A DNA stretch of 64,000 nt from Methanosphaerula subterraneus (GCF_052055875.1 NZ_CP170508.1:2356001-2420000), one strand, 5' to 3'; shown: positions 33,743 to 43,661, counted from the first letter of the stretch. Translations and numbers: made by a program. Notes: a model not told the origin generated them from the sequence alone.

Positions 33743-34063
33743 TCAGGTCTCTGGAAGATTCCCGGGTACAGGTTGAAACTCTGCCACCAGTTCGAGGATC
33801 CTGTTCACGATATGGATCAGAGCATTATACGCCTGGATAAACTCTTCCACCATAGAACGTGCGTTCGCCAGATCGGTCGAGGCATTGGAGAGGTTGACGT
33901 CCCCGGTGATCTGCTGGATCCCTGCCTGGAAGTGTAAACTGGCGGTGGTCAGGTTCTGGAGCGTGTCGTTGACCAGATCGGGGTCAGTCTCTTCTGCGTT
34001 CACGGTGCTCGCCAGTCCAAGTGCGCAGACCGCAAGAATCAGGAGTGGGAAAACTGATCTCAT
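33743..34063 (-). CDS. Small secreted helical protein, unknown
   Basis: 106 residues from ATG 34063. The first 23 form a clear signal peptide (MRSVFPLLILAVCALGLAS, then VNAEE). The mature part is acidic and predicted helical (NDTLQNLTTASLHFQAGIQQ, ANARSMVEEFIQAYNALIH). A GGGTGA lies upstream. The open frame reaches 34189, but nothing upstream of the signal peptide looks coding. Divergent from the sensor kinase at 34235; a link between them is possible but unproven. Confidence 0.65.
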   Translation of the reverse strand: MRSVFPLLILAVCALGLASTVNAEETDPDLVNDTLQNLTTASLHFQAGIQQITGDVNLSNASTDLANARSMVEEFIQAYNALIHIVNRILELVAEFQPVPGNLPET

Positions 34064-34234
34064 CCAGCAGTACTCACCCTTTATCGCATTAAGGCTGCAT
34101 GTCAGGAAATTTTTTCTGTCCGATCCCGGCCCCGCTCCGTCCGAGAACTCAATCAACGATTCTTTCGTCTGATATTTGGAAAGAAACAATCCGACGCGTT
34201 TTTATGATATGAACCGAAATAGAGTCATTATTCA

Positions 34235-36091
34235 ATGACATCCCGATCCCCCCCGATTACGATCATCATCACCATGCTGATCCTGATCGGTGTGGTCCTC
34301 TCGATCGGGATCCTCTCTGTCTTCACCTATACTGAGGCCCGGTCCGTGCTTCTGACGCATGACCTGGAGACCCGGGATTATGCAGAGTCCAATCTGATCG
34401 GGTCCTATACGCTGATGGATCGGGATCTGACCCTCTTCGATGACTTCTTCTCAACCCGTCTGGAGAACAGTTTTCCGCCTTTTCTCGACGCCTACAACTG
34501 CTCTGGTGGCGATCCCCAGAGGATCGATCTGAATGTGCTAAAAGGAGAACTCGGCGGGGATATCGATCTCTATGTGATCGACGACCACGACAGGGTGATT
34601 GCGACCACCTACACTCATGACCTCGGTATGGATCTCTCCCAGTTCAATGGCTTCTCAAAGACGCTCGCAAAGATGCGAAACGGCAGCGGATATTATGCAG
34701 ACCGGGTGACCCGTGAACAGGACACTGGCATATTCCGGAAGTACGCCTACTATCCAACCCCCGATCATCGTTACCTGCTCGAACTCGGCCTCGAAGATTC
34801 GGGGTTTATGGCGCGCAAGAACGTCTCATTTGTTAAGACTGCGCAGCAGATCCAGGTTGACAATCCTTCCCTGGTATCGGTGCGGACCTTCAATATCTAC
34901 GGTGATCAGATTGGAGAACGGGAGTTCCAGGTGGACCCCGAGTTGCGCAGACAGATCGACCTGGTAATTGCGAACCGTTCGACCTTTGAAGTTCGGGATG
35001 CCGCCAATGCCACTCTGACCCGGTTCCGGTTTGTAGACCTGAAGAACTCGATCTATGCGTCTGATCCGAGTCTGGTGATCGAGTTCGTCTATACCACCCG
35101 CCCGCTCGACGAGGCTCTCTTCCGGCTTTCTCTCGAACATCTGCTGATCGGGCTGCTCGTCCTGACTCTCGGGGCCATTGTTGCGTCCGGTATCTCGGTG
35201 CTGGTCGTCCGCCCGATCCGCCAGATCATCGAGGATGTCGAGGCGATCGCGAACGGGAATCTCAACCATCCGATCGGGAAGGTCTGGATGGTGGAGTTCG
35301 ATGCGCTCAGTCAGAGCATCCACCTGATGGTCGACCGGCTCAAGCAGCAGATGGATCAGATCACGCATCAGAACGAGGTGCTCGAGGCCAGGGTCGGGAT
35401 GAGAACCCGGCAGCTGGTCCAGAGCAATGATGAGATCCACCTGTACCTGGACATCATGACCCATGATATCAACAACGCCCTGACCATCGCGCTCGGTTCC
35501 GCCGAGATGCTCGACGAGATGCTCCCTCTCGACCACCCGAATGAGCATAAGATCAAGGTCGACCGGATCCGGAATGGCATCCAGAAGTCGATCGGGATCA
35601 TCGCCAGGGTCTCGATGATCAGCCGTGTGCATGATACGGATATCCCGCTCAGCGAGATCTCCCTCGACCGTGAGGTCATGGACGCGATCGGCCACTACCC
35701 CGACGCTTCTATCGAATATACCCGGACTTCGTTGCAGGTCTGCGCCGATCAGTTCCTCTCGGAGGTCTTTGTGAACCTCTTTGGAAACAGCCTGAAGTTC
35801 GGGGGGCCAGATGCCAGGGTCTGGGTGTTGGTCGAGGCTGGCGAGGAGGAGGTGACGATCTCGGTCGAGGATAATGGTCCCGGCATCTCTGATTGGGCCA
35901 AGTCAGAAATCTTTGGGAGGTACGCGCGGGGCGAGGGGCATGGATCGGGGTCAGGTCTCGGCCTCTTCATCGCGGCCTCACTGGTGGCCCGGTACGGTGG
36001 GCGGATCTGGGTCGATGACCGCGTCGCCAGCTCTCCTGAACTGGGGACCGCGCTCCGGTTCACCCTCCACCGGCATTGCTTTGAGGAGTGA
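34235..36091 (+). CDS. Membrane sensor histidine kinase with extracytoplasmic sensor and HAMP domain
   Basis: 618 residues. One membrane segment near 8-30, an extracellular sensor of about 265 residues (dCache-like, including VRTFNIYGDQIGE), a second membrane segment near 300-325, and a HAMP linker (VVRPIRQIIEDVEAIANGNL). A short coiled coil follows, then the phosphoacceptor helix DIMTHDINNALT, and an ATPase domain with NLFGNSLKFG, EDNGPGIS and GSGLGLFI. ATG 34235 lies about 30 nt after a TATA-like TTTTTATGATAT, so the message is probably leaderless. No response regulator adjacent. Confidence 0.9.
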   Translation: MTSRSPPITIIITMLILIGVVLSIGILSVFTYTEARSVLLTHDLETRDYAESNLIGSYTLMDRDLTLFDDFFSTRLENSFPPFLDAYNCSGGDPQRIDLNVLKGELGGDIDLYVIDDHDRVIATTYTHDLGMDLSQFNGFSKTLAKMRNGSGYYADRVTREQDTGIFRKYAYYPTPDHRYLLELGLEDSGFMARKNVSFVKTAQQIQVDNPSLVSVRTFNIYGDQIGEREFQVDPELRRQIDLVIANRSTFEVRDAANATLTRFRFVDLKNSIYASDPSLVIEFVYTTRPLDEALFRLSLEHLLIGLLVLTLGAIVASGISVLVVRPIRQIIEDVEAIANGNLNHPIGKVWMVEFDALSQSIHLMVDRLKQQMDQITHQNEVLEARVGMRTRQLVQSNDEIHLYLDIMTHDINNALTIALGSAEMLDEMLPLDHPNEHKIKVDRIRNGIQKSIGIIARVSMISRVHDTDIPLSEISLDREVMDAIGHYPDASIEYTRTSLQVCADQFLSEVFVNLFGNSLKFGGPDARVWVLVEAGEEEVTISVEDNGPGISDWAKSEIFGRYARGEGHGSGSGLGLFIAASLVARYGGRIWVDDRVASSPELGTALRFTLHRHCFEE

Positions 36092-36197
36092 TTGATGAAT
36101 TCCTCTCAGTACTGCCTGGAGTGAACCGAGAGGCGGTCGACAATGTGACGATCGTCTCTCCCTGGAGTCTGTGGCATCAGTTTTTTAATACCTCCTG

Positions 36198-37997
36198 ATG
36201 TATTTCATTCCAGTGCAAAATCTCGACCTGATTCTCACGCTGACCGGCGGGTTTGTAGCGGCTCTCTTTTTCGGCTATCTTACTCACCGAATCGGACTTT
36301 CACCGATTGTCGGCTATTTGCTGGCTGGAATCGTGGTCAGTCCACATACTCCTGGATTTGTCGCCAACATCGATCTGGCAAACCAGCTGGCTGAGATCGG
36401 TGTAATCCTGCTCATGTTCGGTGTAGGATTGCAGTTCCACTTCAAGGAGTTCTGGGCTGTCAGACGTATCGCCCTCCCTGGAGCCCTGATTCAAAGCCTT
36501 GTATCTGCTGCAATCGGGGCGGTTATCATGCACTGGCTTGGATGGGGCTGGCCGGCAGGTATCGTCTTTGGTCTGGCCATATCTGTCGCAAGTACCGTAG
36601 TTCTGACCCGGGTTCTCTCGGATAATAATGAATTGCAGACTCAGACCGGACATATCGCCATTGGCTGGCTGGTTATGGAGGATCTCTTCACGGTCTTTGT
36701 GCTGGTGCTGCTTCCTGTGATCTTTGGTCCGGCGGCTGTCGGAACAACCGGTCTCTTCACCGCCATCGGCCTTGCTGCCATTAAAATCGCGGTGCTCGTG
36801 GTATTCACCTTTGCGGTGGGTGGATGGCTGATTCCCCGGATGCTCACCAATATTGCAGACACCGGCTCGCGCGAACTGTTCACCCTCGCGGTGCTGGCGA
36901 TAGCCCTGAGTATCGCTGTCGGATCAGCGTACATGTTCGATGTCTCGATGGCCCTGGGGGCTTTCCTTGCCGGGATGGTGGTAGGGAGATCGGAGTTCAG
37001 TCTGAGGGCAGCAACCGAAGCACTTCCGCTCCGTGATGCGTTCGCCGTGCTCTTCTTTGTCTCGGTGGGGATGCTCTTTGACTGGAACAGCCTGGTTGAG
37101 GCCCCGGGTCTTGTGATTGCCGCTCTTGCCGTCATTCTGATCGGCAAACCAGTGGTTGCCTTTCTCATCGTTGTGCTGATGCGGTATCCCCTCAGGGTGG
37201 CTCTGTCAGTAGCCCTGATCCTCTCGCAGATCGGTGAGTTCTCCTTCATCCTCGCGACGATGGGGACTGATCTGAATATTCTGCCGGCGAACGCCTCGAA
37301 CATCCTCGTCGCAGCGGCAATCATCTCGATCACCGTTAACCCCCTGTTGTACCGGGCCGCTCGACCGATTGAACGCTGGCTGAACAGGAACGCTCCGGAT
37401 CTGATGGGGCGTGTTCATGCCCGTTCAGCTCCTGCCCCTGGTAGTGCAGATCAGGTTACTCCCCAACCCGGGCTGTTCACTACGGTAATTGTCGGATACG
37501 GCCCGGTGGGTCAGACTGTGGCACGGCTGCTCCAGGAAAATAATATCGATCTGACGATTGTGGAATTGAACGTCCAGACCGTAAAAAGGCTCCGCTCTCA
37601 GGGATTTCGGGCGATATACGGCGATGCCACCCGTATTGATACTCTGACTGAAGCCGGGGTGAAACAGGCCAGAGTGCTGGTGCTCAGCGCATCGAATATC
37701 CGGGGGAGCAGTGAAATGGTCAGGCAGGCAAGGGTGCTGAACCCTGAAATCAGAATCATTGCCCGGACGGCCTACCTCTCTGAACTGGAAGAGTTACGCG
37801 ATGCCGGGGTGGATGTCATCTTTTCTGATGAAGGTGAGGTGGCTCTCTCGGTTACAGAACTGATCTTAAAACAGTTCGGGGCAACTCCGGAGCAGATCGA
37901 TCGGGAACGGGCACGGGTGCATGAGAAACTCTTCTTTCCGGTGCAGGCAGAAGAGACTGAAACCAAAAAGAGCTGGATCTCCAGATTGATTGGGTGA
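36198..37997 (+). CDS. CPA2-family cation:proton antiporter with TrkA-N domain (KefB-like)
   Basis: 599 residues. About twelve membrane segments occupy residues 1-390 (for example GLSPIVGYLLAGIVVSP and MALGAFLAGMVVG, typical of KefB/C and Na+/H+ antiporters). A cytoplasmic RCK domain follows with the NAD-binding VIVGYGPVGQTVARLL and GDATRIDTL. Likely a potassium or sodium/proton antiporter gated by nucleotide. ATG 36198 is the first start, but a TATA box at 36181-36190 lies so close that GTG 36213 on a leaderless mRNA is also plausible. Base composition is slightly poorer in GC than its neighbours. Confidence 0.92.
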   Translation: MYFIPVQNLDLILTLTGGFVAALFFGYLTHRIGLSPIVGYLLAGIVVSPHTPGFVANIDLANQLAEIGVILLMFGVGLQFHFKEFWAVRRIALPGALIQSLVSAAIGAVIMHWLGWGWPAGIVFGLAISVASTVVLTRVLSDNNELQTQTGHIAIGWLVMEDLFTVFVLVLLPVIFGPAAVGTTGLFTAIGLAAIKIAVLVVFTFAVGGWLIPRMLTNIADTGSRELFTLAVLAIALSIAVGSAYMFDVSMALGAFLAGMVVGRSEFSLRAATEALPLRDAFAVLFFVSVGMLFDWNSLVEAPGLVIAALAVILIGKPVVAFLIVVLMRYPLRVALSVALILSQIGEFSFILATMGTDLNILPANASNILVAAAIISITVNPLLYRAARPIERWLNRNAPDLMGRVHARSAPAPGSADQVTPQPGLFTTVIVGYGPVGQTVARLLQENNIDLTIVELNVQTVKRLRSQGFRAIYGDATRIDTLTEAGVKQARVLVLSASNIRGSSEMVRQARVLNPEIRIIARTAYLSELEELRDAGVDVIFSDEGEVALSVTELILKQFGATPEQIDRERARVHEKLFFPVQAEETETKKSWISRLIG

Positions 37998-38005
37998 GAT
38001 CTGGG

Positions 38006-38027
38006 CGGCGGTGAGCAGAAACCGCCG
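38006..38027 (+). other. GC-rich hairpin after the antiporter gene
   Basis: CGGCGGT and ACCGCCG (38006-38012, 38021-38027) form a perfect seven-pair stem with an eight-base loop nine bases after the stop. There is no T run, so a terminator role is uncertain. Nothing else is apparent in 38028-38173. Confidence 0.35.
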
Positions 38028-38173
38028 GCTCTTGGGGAGTATTCCGGAGGCACGCCCCTGATTCATGGGGAGACGGGATCTTCCCATTCCACCTGGTCTG
38101 ATGGAACTGGCACGGTCTTCAATGGATGGATTATGGTTATGACTGGTTCCTTCTATCCCCATAAAAATTACCG

Positions 38174-38853
38174 TCACCAGAGACGGGGAACGAGCCGGTA
38201 CCGGACGTTCTGTGTATACTCCCGATACCCTGGCAGTTCCCGGGTCAGCATCGCCTCCTCCCCTACAATCCTTCCCCTGAGAGCACAGTCAGCGCAAGAT
38301 CTACCAGTGTTCCGTAGACTGATCCGAGGAGCAGGGGTGCTCCAAAGAACATCAGGACCGCTCCAAGGTACATCGGATGTCTGACAAACCCGTACACGCC
38401 TGTCGACACCACCTGCTGCTTCCGGTCCTCCTGGATCCTGACCAGAGGGGAGAGGAACGTGTTGTCGGTGTACGACCGGAAGAAGAGGAAGAAGGATCCG
38501 GCCAGCCCGACCACTCCGAGCAGGGTCAGCGGGAGGGGGAAGACAGGGGACCATCCGAACCGTCTGGCATCGAGCGGCATGACGACGATCCAGAGGATGA
38601 AGCCGACCAGGAGCCCGTAGACCACGTACCGGTCCCAGCGTTCCTGGTTGCCGGCACCTGGCTGTTTGTACCGTTCTTCAAGCAGGGCCGGGTCTCTTCT
38701 GTACAGATACAGGATCGTCGAATAACAGAGAAGCAGAAACCAGATGCAGAATATCCAGCCTTCTGGCCAGGTCGGATCGCCGGCGATGAGGAGGAGGAGT
38801 GCAGGAAAGATCAGGATGTACAGGAATGTGAAGACGAGCTTCTTCTTGTCCAT
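38174..38853 (-). pseudogene. Frameshifted isoprenylcysteine methyltransferase-like membrane protein
   Basis: From ATG 38853 the frame encodes a four- to five-segment membrane protein of the ICMT/phospholipid methyltransferase family (GFVRHPMYLGAVLMFFGAPLLLGS) but stops at 38263 after SGEGL. The missing C-terminus, with the family's EEAMLTRELPGYREY and VRYRLVP motifs, continues in another frame down to the stop at 38174. The switch falls at a run of four C on the plus strand (38274-38277); one additional base there would restore a 227-residue protein. Either a recent inactivation or a homopolymer sequencing error. The N-terminal piece keeps the SAM-binding RHP motif but lacks the last catalytic stretch. 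Confidence 0.85.
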
Positions 38854-39151
38854 GTCTGCTGTATTGGGGAGTTGGATTTATAATGAGACTGTCTCCTGGA
38901 TGCATCATAGAAGGGTTTTCTGACAGCCTGTGATAACTGATGTTCTCTGGTAACAGATCGGGGCGCTTTCAACAACAGTTTTATCCGCCAGCCTTCCGAT
39001 GAGACTGTAAGAAGATGCATCGCTCCGGACGTCCAATCTCCACAACCCCATCTGTGAACCGATCGGCTGTGGAGGATTTTCAACCTTCTTCTCTCAGTCA
39101 GAGGTGTTTCATGAGAATTAAGGGGGTGGTATCATTCACGACAGGACAACG

Positions 39152-41827
39152 TTGACCGGTGGGGCGGGGGAGGCTGTGCCGGCCGCAGGGCTCTCTGCGG
39201 ACGTTCGCCTCGTCCTCGCGGCCCTTCCTTACCCGGCCTTTCTCTACACCCCGGACGGCATCGTCGCCGCCGTAAATCCTGCCGCCGAGCGTATGGCCGG
39301 CACCTCCCTCGCCGGCCGCACCGGGAAGGGTGTGATCGCTGCTCTGACGGTCTGTCAGCCCGACGGCACCCCCCTCGCCCCCTGCGACCTGCCGGCAGCC
39401 CGGGCCCTTGCCGGGCAGGCGGTCGCCGACAGCCCCCTCACGATCACAGCCGCTGACGGGACCATCTTTGCGATCCGAGCCTCCGCCCTCCCCATCCTGC
39501 GTGATGGCGTCGTTGTGGGTATCCTATCAACCTGGTCCGATGTCACTGACCTCTTCGAGGCCCTCGATGCGGAGCAGCGGCGCCGGAGCGAGGCTGAAGC
39601 ACACGCAGAGGAGCAGAAGAAGATGGCTGAAACCCTGGCGCAACAGAACGAGGAGCTTCTGGCACAGGACGAGGAGCTCCGCCAGCACCTCGACGAGGTG
39701 GCGCAGAGCCAGGCGGCGCTTCTGGAGAGCGAACAGCGGGTCAGACACACGCTCGGGCAGTTGCTCTCCCCTGGAGAGGAGTTCCCCGACCTGGAACTGA
39801 TCGACATCCTCGATCTCCCGCCGCTGCAGAAACTGATCGAGGGATTTCACCGCCTCACCGGTGTCCCTGCGAGCATCGTTGATCTCCACGGCAGGTTACT
39901 GGTTGGGGTGGGATGGCAGGAGTGCTGCACGCAGTTCCACCGGGTCAATCCCGAGACCTGCCGCTTCTGCATCGAGAGCGATCTCGAACTCTCAGCGGGG
40001 ATCCCCCCCGGGGAGTCCCGGCTGTACCGGTGCCGGAATAACATGTGGGATCTCGCCACACCGATCATGGCGGGTGGCCGGCACGTGGGCAACATCTTCT
40101 CCGGGCAGTTCTTCTTCGAGGACGAGGTGCCGGACTACGACCTCTTCCAGGCGCAGGCGAGACGGTACGGATTCGACGAGGAGGCGTATATCGCCGCGAT
40201 CAGAGCCGTCCCGCGGCTGAAGCGGGAGACCGTCGAGGTCGGGATGGCCTTTCTCCGGCATCTCGCGGGGCTGATCTCCTCTCAGAGTTACGGCAACCTC
40301 CGACTGGCCCGGGCCCTCGTCGAACGGGACGCCCTGACTGCATCGCAGGAGAGGGCCCGTGCCCTCCTCGCCCGGGCGCAGGAGATCGCGCACCTCGGGT
40401 CCTGGGAACTGGACCCGGCAACGCAGAATCTCTCCTGGTCCGACGAGGTCTACCGTATCTTCGGCCTCGTGCCCGGGGAGTTCAAAGCGACCTACGCGGC
40501 GTTCATCGAGGCTGTGCATCCTGACGATCGGATGGCAGTCGATGCGGCGTACTGGGGATCCCTTGAGGAAGGGAGGGACAGCTACGAGATCGAGCACCGG
40601 ATCGTGCGGCATTCAACCGGCGATCTCCGCTGGGTCCACGAGAAGTGCGAGCACCAGCGGGACGCGACCGGCCGGATCATCCGTTCGATCGGCATGGTCC
40701 ACGACATCACCGACCGGAAGCGGGCCGAGGTGGAACTGCACCAGCACAACGCTGACCTCGCCTTTCAGCGCGACCTGCTCGACACCATCTTTGCCACCCT
40801 GCCCCAGCAGGTCAGCGTCTGGGACCTGGGCGGCCGATTGGTCCTGATGAACGAACAGTACGCGCAGGAGTTTCACCAGCCGCGCGACTCGCTGATCGGG
40901 AAGACCTGGCTGGAGATCGGGATCGAGCCGGCAATGATGGAGCCGTTCATGACTGAAGTCTGGCAGGTGATCACGACCGGTGAACCGATCACCAACGAGG
41001 TGGCATATCCCTGTTCCGGCGGCGTGCAGTGGCGAACCTACTCGATCAACCCGATGCCTGGCGGCGGTCAGGCCGTGGTCGTCTGTTCTGATATCACCGG
41101 GCAGAAAAAGGCCGAACAATCTTTGAAGGATTATGCGGAGCGACTCTGGGCGAGCAACCAGGAACTGCAGCGGTTCGCGTATGTCGCGTCCCATGATCTG
41201 CAGGAGCCCCTCAGACCCATCGTCAGCTTCAGTCAGCTCCTCGATCGGCGGTACCGTGGAAGGCTTGACGCGGACGCGGACGAGTACCTTGAGTACATCG
41301 TCGAGGGCGGCCGGAGGATGCAGGCGCTGATCCAGGACCTCCTTCAGGTTTCCCGGGTCGAGATGGGAGCCCAGCCGCTTATGCCGGCTAGGATCGGGGA
41401 TATCGTGGCCGACGTCCTCCGGTCCCTGGAGAAGCCGCTCGCCGAGGCCGGTGGTTCCGTGGTCGTCGGGGCGATGCCGACGGTCATGGCCGACGCAGCC
41501 CAACTCGAACAGGTCTTTACGAACCTGATCGGGAATGCGATCAAGTACCACCGGACGGAGGTGCCGCCGGCGATCACCATCTCAGCCAGGCGACGCGGCG
41601 GCTGGTGGGAGTTTGCGGTTGCGGACTGCGGGATCGGGATCGAGCCGGAATATTTTGACCTGATCTTCGAGATGTTCCGCCGGCTCCACACCCGGGATGA
41701 CTACGAGGGGACCGGGATCGGCCTCGCTATCGTCAAGAAGATCGTCGAGCGCCACGGTGGTCGCGTCCATGTCGAGTCGATGCCTGGGAAAGGGTCGACA
41801 TTCTTCTTCACACTGCCTGCCGTGTAG
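39152..41827 (+). CDS. PAS-PocR-PAS-PAS sensor histidine kinase
   Basis: 891 residues, soluble. A PAS domain (about 20-130), a Gln/Glu-rich coiled coil (about 135-200), and a PocR-type ligand domain (about 205-375, with LLVGVGWQECCTQFHR, CRFCIESD, YRCRNNMWDLATPI, GNIFSGQFFF) whose Cys residues may hold metal. Two more PAS domains follow (about 400-525 and 535-650), then HisKA (FAYVASHDLQEPLRPI) and an ATPase domain (NLIGNAIKYH, DCGIGIEP, GTGIGLAI). PocR domains in related proteins sense small hydrocarbons or similar ligands. The start is TTG 39152, with AGGA upstream; GTG 39176 is an alternative. The 298 bp upstream show no gene. Confidence 0.9.
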   Translation: MTGGAGEAVPAAGLSADVRLVLAALPYPAFLYTPDGIVAAVNPAAERMAGTSLAGRTGKGVIAALTVCQPDGTPLAPCDLPAARALAGQAVADSPLTITAADGTIFAIRASALPILRDGVVVGILSTWSDVTDLFEALDAEQRRRSEAEAHAEEQKKMAETLAQQNEELLAQDEELRQHLDEVAQSQAALLESEQRVRHTLGQLLSPGEEFPDLELIDILDLPPLQKLIEGFHRLTGVPASIVDLHGRLLVGVGWQECCTQFHRVNPETCRFCIESDLELSAGIPPGESRLYRCRNNMWDLATPIMAGGRHVGNIFSGQFFFEDEVPDYDLFQAQARRYGFDEEAYIAAIRAVPRLKRETVEVGMAFLRHLAGLISSQSYGNLRLARALVERDALTASQERARALLARAQEIAHLGSWELDPATQNLSWSDEVYRIFGLVPGEFKATYAAFIEAVHPDDRMAVDAAYWGSLEEGRDSYEIEHRIVRHSTGDLRWVHEKCEHQRDATGRIIRSIGMVHDITDRKRAEVELHQHNADLAFQRDLLDTIFATLPQQVSVWDLGGRLVLMNEQYAQEFHQPRDSLIGKTWLEIGIEPAMMEPFMTEVWQVITTGEPITNEVAYPCSGGVQWRTYSINPMPGGGQAVVVCSDITGQKKAEQSLKDYAERLWASNQELQRFAYVASHDLQEPLRPIVSFSQLLDRRYRGRLDADADEYLEYIVEGGRRMQALIQDLLQVSRVEMGAQPLMPARIGDIVADVLRSLEKPLAEAGGSVVVGAMPTVMADAAQLEQVFTNLIGNAIKYHRTEVPPAITISARRRGGWWEFAVADCGIGIEPEYFDLIFEMFRRLHTRDDYEGTGIGLAIVKKIVERHGGRVHVESMPGKGSTFFFTLPAV

Positions 41828-41845
41828 GCTCCTTCCTTTTCCGGA

Positions 41846-42022
41846 TCATACCTCCAGTTTCAAAAACTGATCAGCCCCTACTCCACACTCAGGGCAGACC
41901 CAGTCATCCGGCAATGCATCGAATTCCACGCCAGGTGAAATCCCTGCTGTTGGATCTCCGACTTTTGGATCGTAGATATATTCACACACCAGACACTTGT
42001 AGCGAATCATGAGATCAGTCAT
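41846..42022 (-). CDS. Rubredoxin
   Basis: 58 residues from ATG 42022 (MTDLMIRYKC), with GGG eight bases upstream. Iron ligands in CLVCEYIYDP and CPECGVG; the sequence PDDWVCPECG is closer to classical rubredoxins than the copy at 15329. It lies 26 bp downstream of the DUF6448 gene on the same strand and is probably co-transcribed with it. Confidence 0.95.
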   Translation of the reverse strand: MTDLMIRYKCLVCEYIYDPKVGDPTAGISPGVEFDALPDDWVCPECGVGADQFLKLEV

Positions 42023-42048
42023 TTTTGTTACCCTGTATTGCTTGCATA

Positions 42049-42597
42049 TCAATGGTGCCCGCACCCGGCTTCCTCATGATGTTCTTCATGTCCGCTGGCA
42101 CCTGTTACATACATGTAGAGATGATGGGAATACACAACCCATCCAATGAAGGCTGCGATATATTCCCTGCCAGCAGCAACATCGTCCACGCTATATTTTT
42201 TCTTTTCCATGACATGATGGAAGCGATGGGTCAGATCGTCTTCAACTGTCTTGAGGATGAACCCAATCGATTCTCCGGGATCCCCCGTCTCGATCGCTTT
42301 TTCTGCTCTTGGTACAACCGGCCCTTCGCTGAGTCCGGCTGGTTTCATGCCGGTATAGGATGCACCCTCTCCAGCCCGGTGGAGACGGATGGTACTTTCG
42401 AAGAACCAGTCATCCGCAACTTCCTGTGCATCCTTTCCTGTTTTTCTCGCACGCAGGGTCTTTTCAAAGATACCTTTGAGTTCCTCCTCGGACTCTTCCG
42501 GGATCCAGATCAGTACATAGTTGAGATTTCCCGTTTCCAGCGCCTTTATCGCTGCTTTGACGACGGGACCATCTCTTGTATCGCAATGGGGCGGCAT
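42049..42597 (-). CDS. DUF6448-like protein, His-rich C-terminus
   Basis: 182 residues. The opening MPPHCDTRDGPVVKAA and the HRAGEGASYTGMKPAGL stretch are those of DUF6448, a family found across bacteria and archaea with no known function. It contains many His residues (HRFHHVME, SHHLYMYV) and ends in GHEEHHEEAGCGHH, a likely metal-binding tail. Helical throughout, no signal peptide. Precedes a rubredoxin gene, which hints at a redox or metal role, by inference only. Confidence 0.8.
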   Translation of the reverse strand: MPPHCDTRDGPVVKAAIKALETGNLNYVLIWIPEESEEELKGIFEKTLRARKTGKDAQEVADDWFFESTIRLHRAGEGASYTGMKPAGLSEGPVVPRAEKAIETGDPGESIGFILKTVEDDLTHRFHHVMEKKKYSVDDVAAGREYIAAFIGWVVYSHHLYMYVTGASGHEEHHEEAGCGHH

Positions 42598-42829
42598 AGG
42601 GTATCAGTCTCATATTCTTTATTTGATAGTCTGTACAGAGCACCCCGTTCATCATTCTATTGGTGTTTGATGAATGGATTGGCCAGGAACTTCACCTGGT
42701 GCGGTGAAGACCTGTAATCCCTCCTCTTTCAGAGAGCCTTCAGTATCTCTCTACCGGCGTGGGTGCAGATGCTGTCGGTTTATTGCCAATGATCATCTGG
42801 GATTATTTAATTTATTGGATGATGCGTGG

Positions 42830-43483
42830 ATGGACTCTCTGGTTATGCTTGCACCTAGTGCCACACCCTGGACGACGCCTGATAGGCCCGACCCCGGGCC
42901 GGCAACCCCACCGAAAAGAGGCGTCACATTCTTCACCCAGTATCCTGACGATCCCCTTATCCTTTATACCCCCGGTCGCCCATATCCGATCACGGATGCA
43001 GCACTCCGAACGGTAATCGAGGAACACTGCCGGCGGCTCGAGATCCCGCTCGTCGGTTTCGCATCGGCCGACCGTTGGGACAAGCCCCGGTTCGAGCCAT
43101 GGGTGCCCGAACCGTTCCGGCCGGCGTCGATCGTCCCGGGGACGAGGACCGTGATCGTGATCGGGATGCCGATCTTTCTGCCGGTGGTCGAGACGGACCT
43201 CTGCACCTGCTGCCTGCGCTGTGCCAGGCTCTGCCCGGCAGGGGCGCTTGAGGCCGGTGATTATCCCGATATGCTGGCCGACAAGCGGGCCTGCACCGAG
43301 CAGGCGGCCTCCCTGGCCGCCCGGCATATCTCCCCCTGCGGCCGGTGCATCGCCGTCTGCCCGGTCGGCGAGGACCGGTGTCTCTTCGCCCGGGAGGCGG
43401 TCGGGTACCGGGACGACGATGACGACCGTCATGGCGATCTCTGCCGTGCCTGGCGGCACGTCCGGTCCTATGGCGGGGATTGA
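42830..43483 (+). CDS. Double [4Fe-4S] reductase of the epoxyqueuosine-reductase type, internally deleted
   Basis: 217 residues from ATG 42830, about 25 nt after a TATA box (42803-42816). The N-terminal part (EEHCRRLEIPLVGFASADRWD, FEPWVPEPFRP, TRTVIVIGMPIFLPVVET) and the C-terminal ferredoxin part (CTCCLRCARLCPAGAL, SPCGRCIAVCPVGEDR) both belong to the QueG-like family. They are joined directly, and the roughly 110-120 residues that normally lie between, including the cobalamin-binding region in QueG, are missing without a frame break. The product is therefore probably inactive as a reductase, or reduced to an electron carrier. A decayed piece of the same family, covering the missing middle, is at 45355-45600. 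Confidence 0.75.
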   Translation: MDSLVMLAPSATPWTTPDRPDPGPATPPKRGVTFFTQYPDDPLILYTPGRPYPITDAALRTVIEEHCRRLEIPLVGFASADRWDKPRFEPWVPEPFRPASIVPGTRTVIVIGMPIFLPVVETDLCTCCLRCARLCPAGALEAGDYPDMLADKRACTEQAASLAARHISPCGRCIAVCPVGEDRCLFAREAVGYRDDDDDRHGDLCRAWRHVRSYGGD

Positions 43484-43661
43484 ATCCTGTGTTGGGGGTG
43501 TCAGCCCGGCACTCCTCCCGATTCTTCCCGCCGGTGACAACCGGGGTCCGACCCCACCGGTCTTGATGAGAGATCACCCGATTCTGGAGGCTATCCCTCG
43601 ATCCCCCTCCTCTGCTCGATCCGTAAAACTATGTTTAAATAACCTCATCTCGAAGGGAGGT

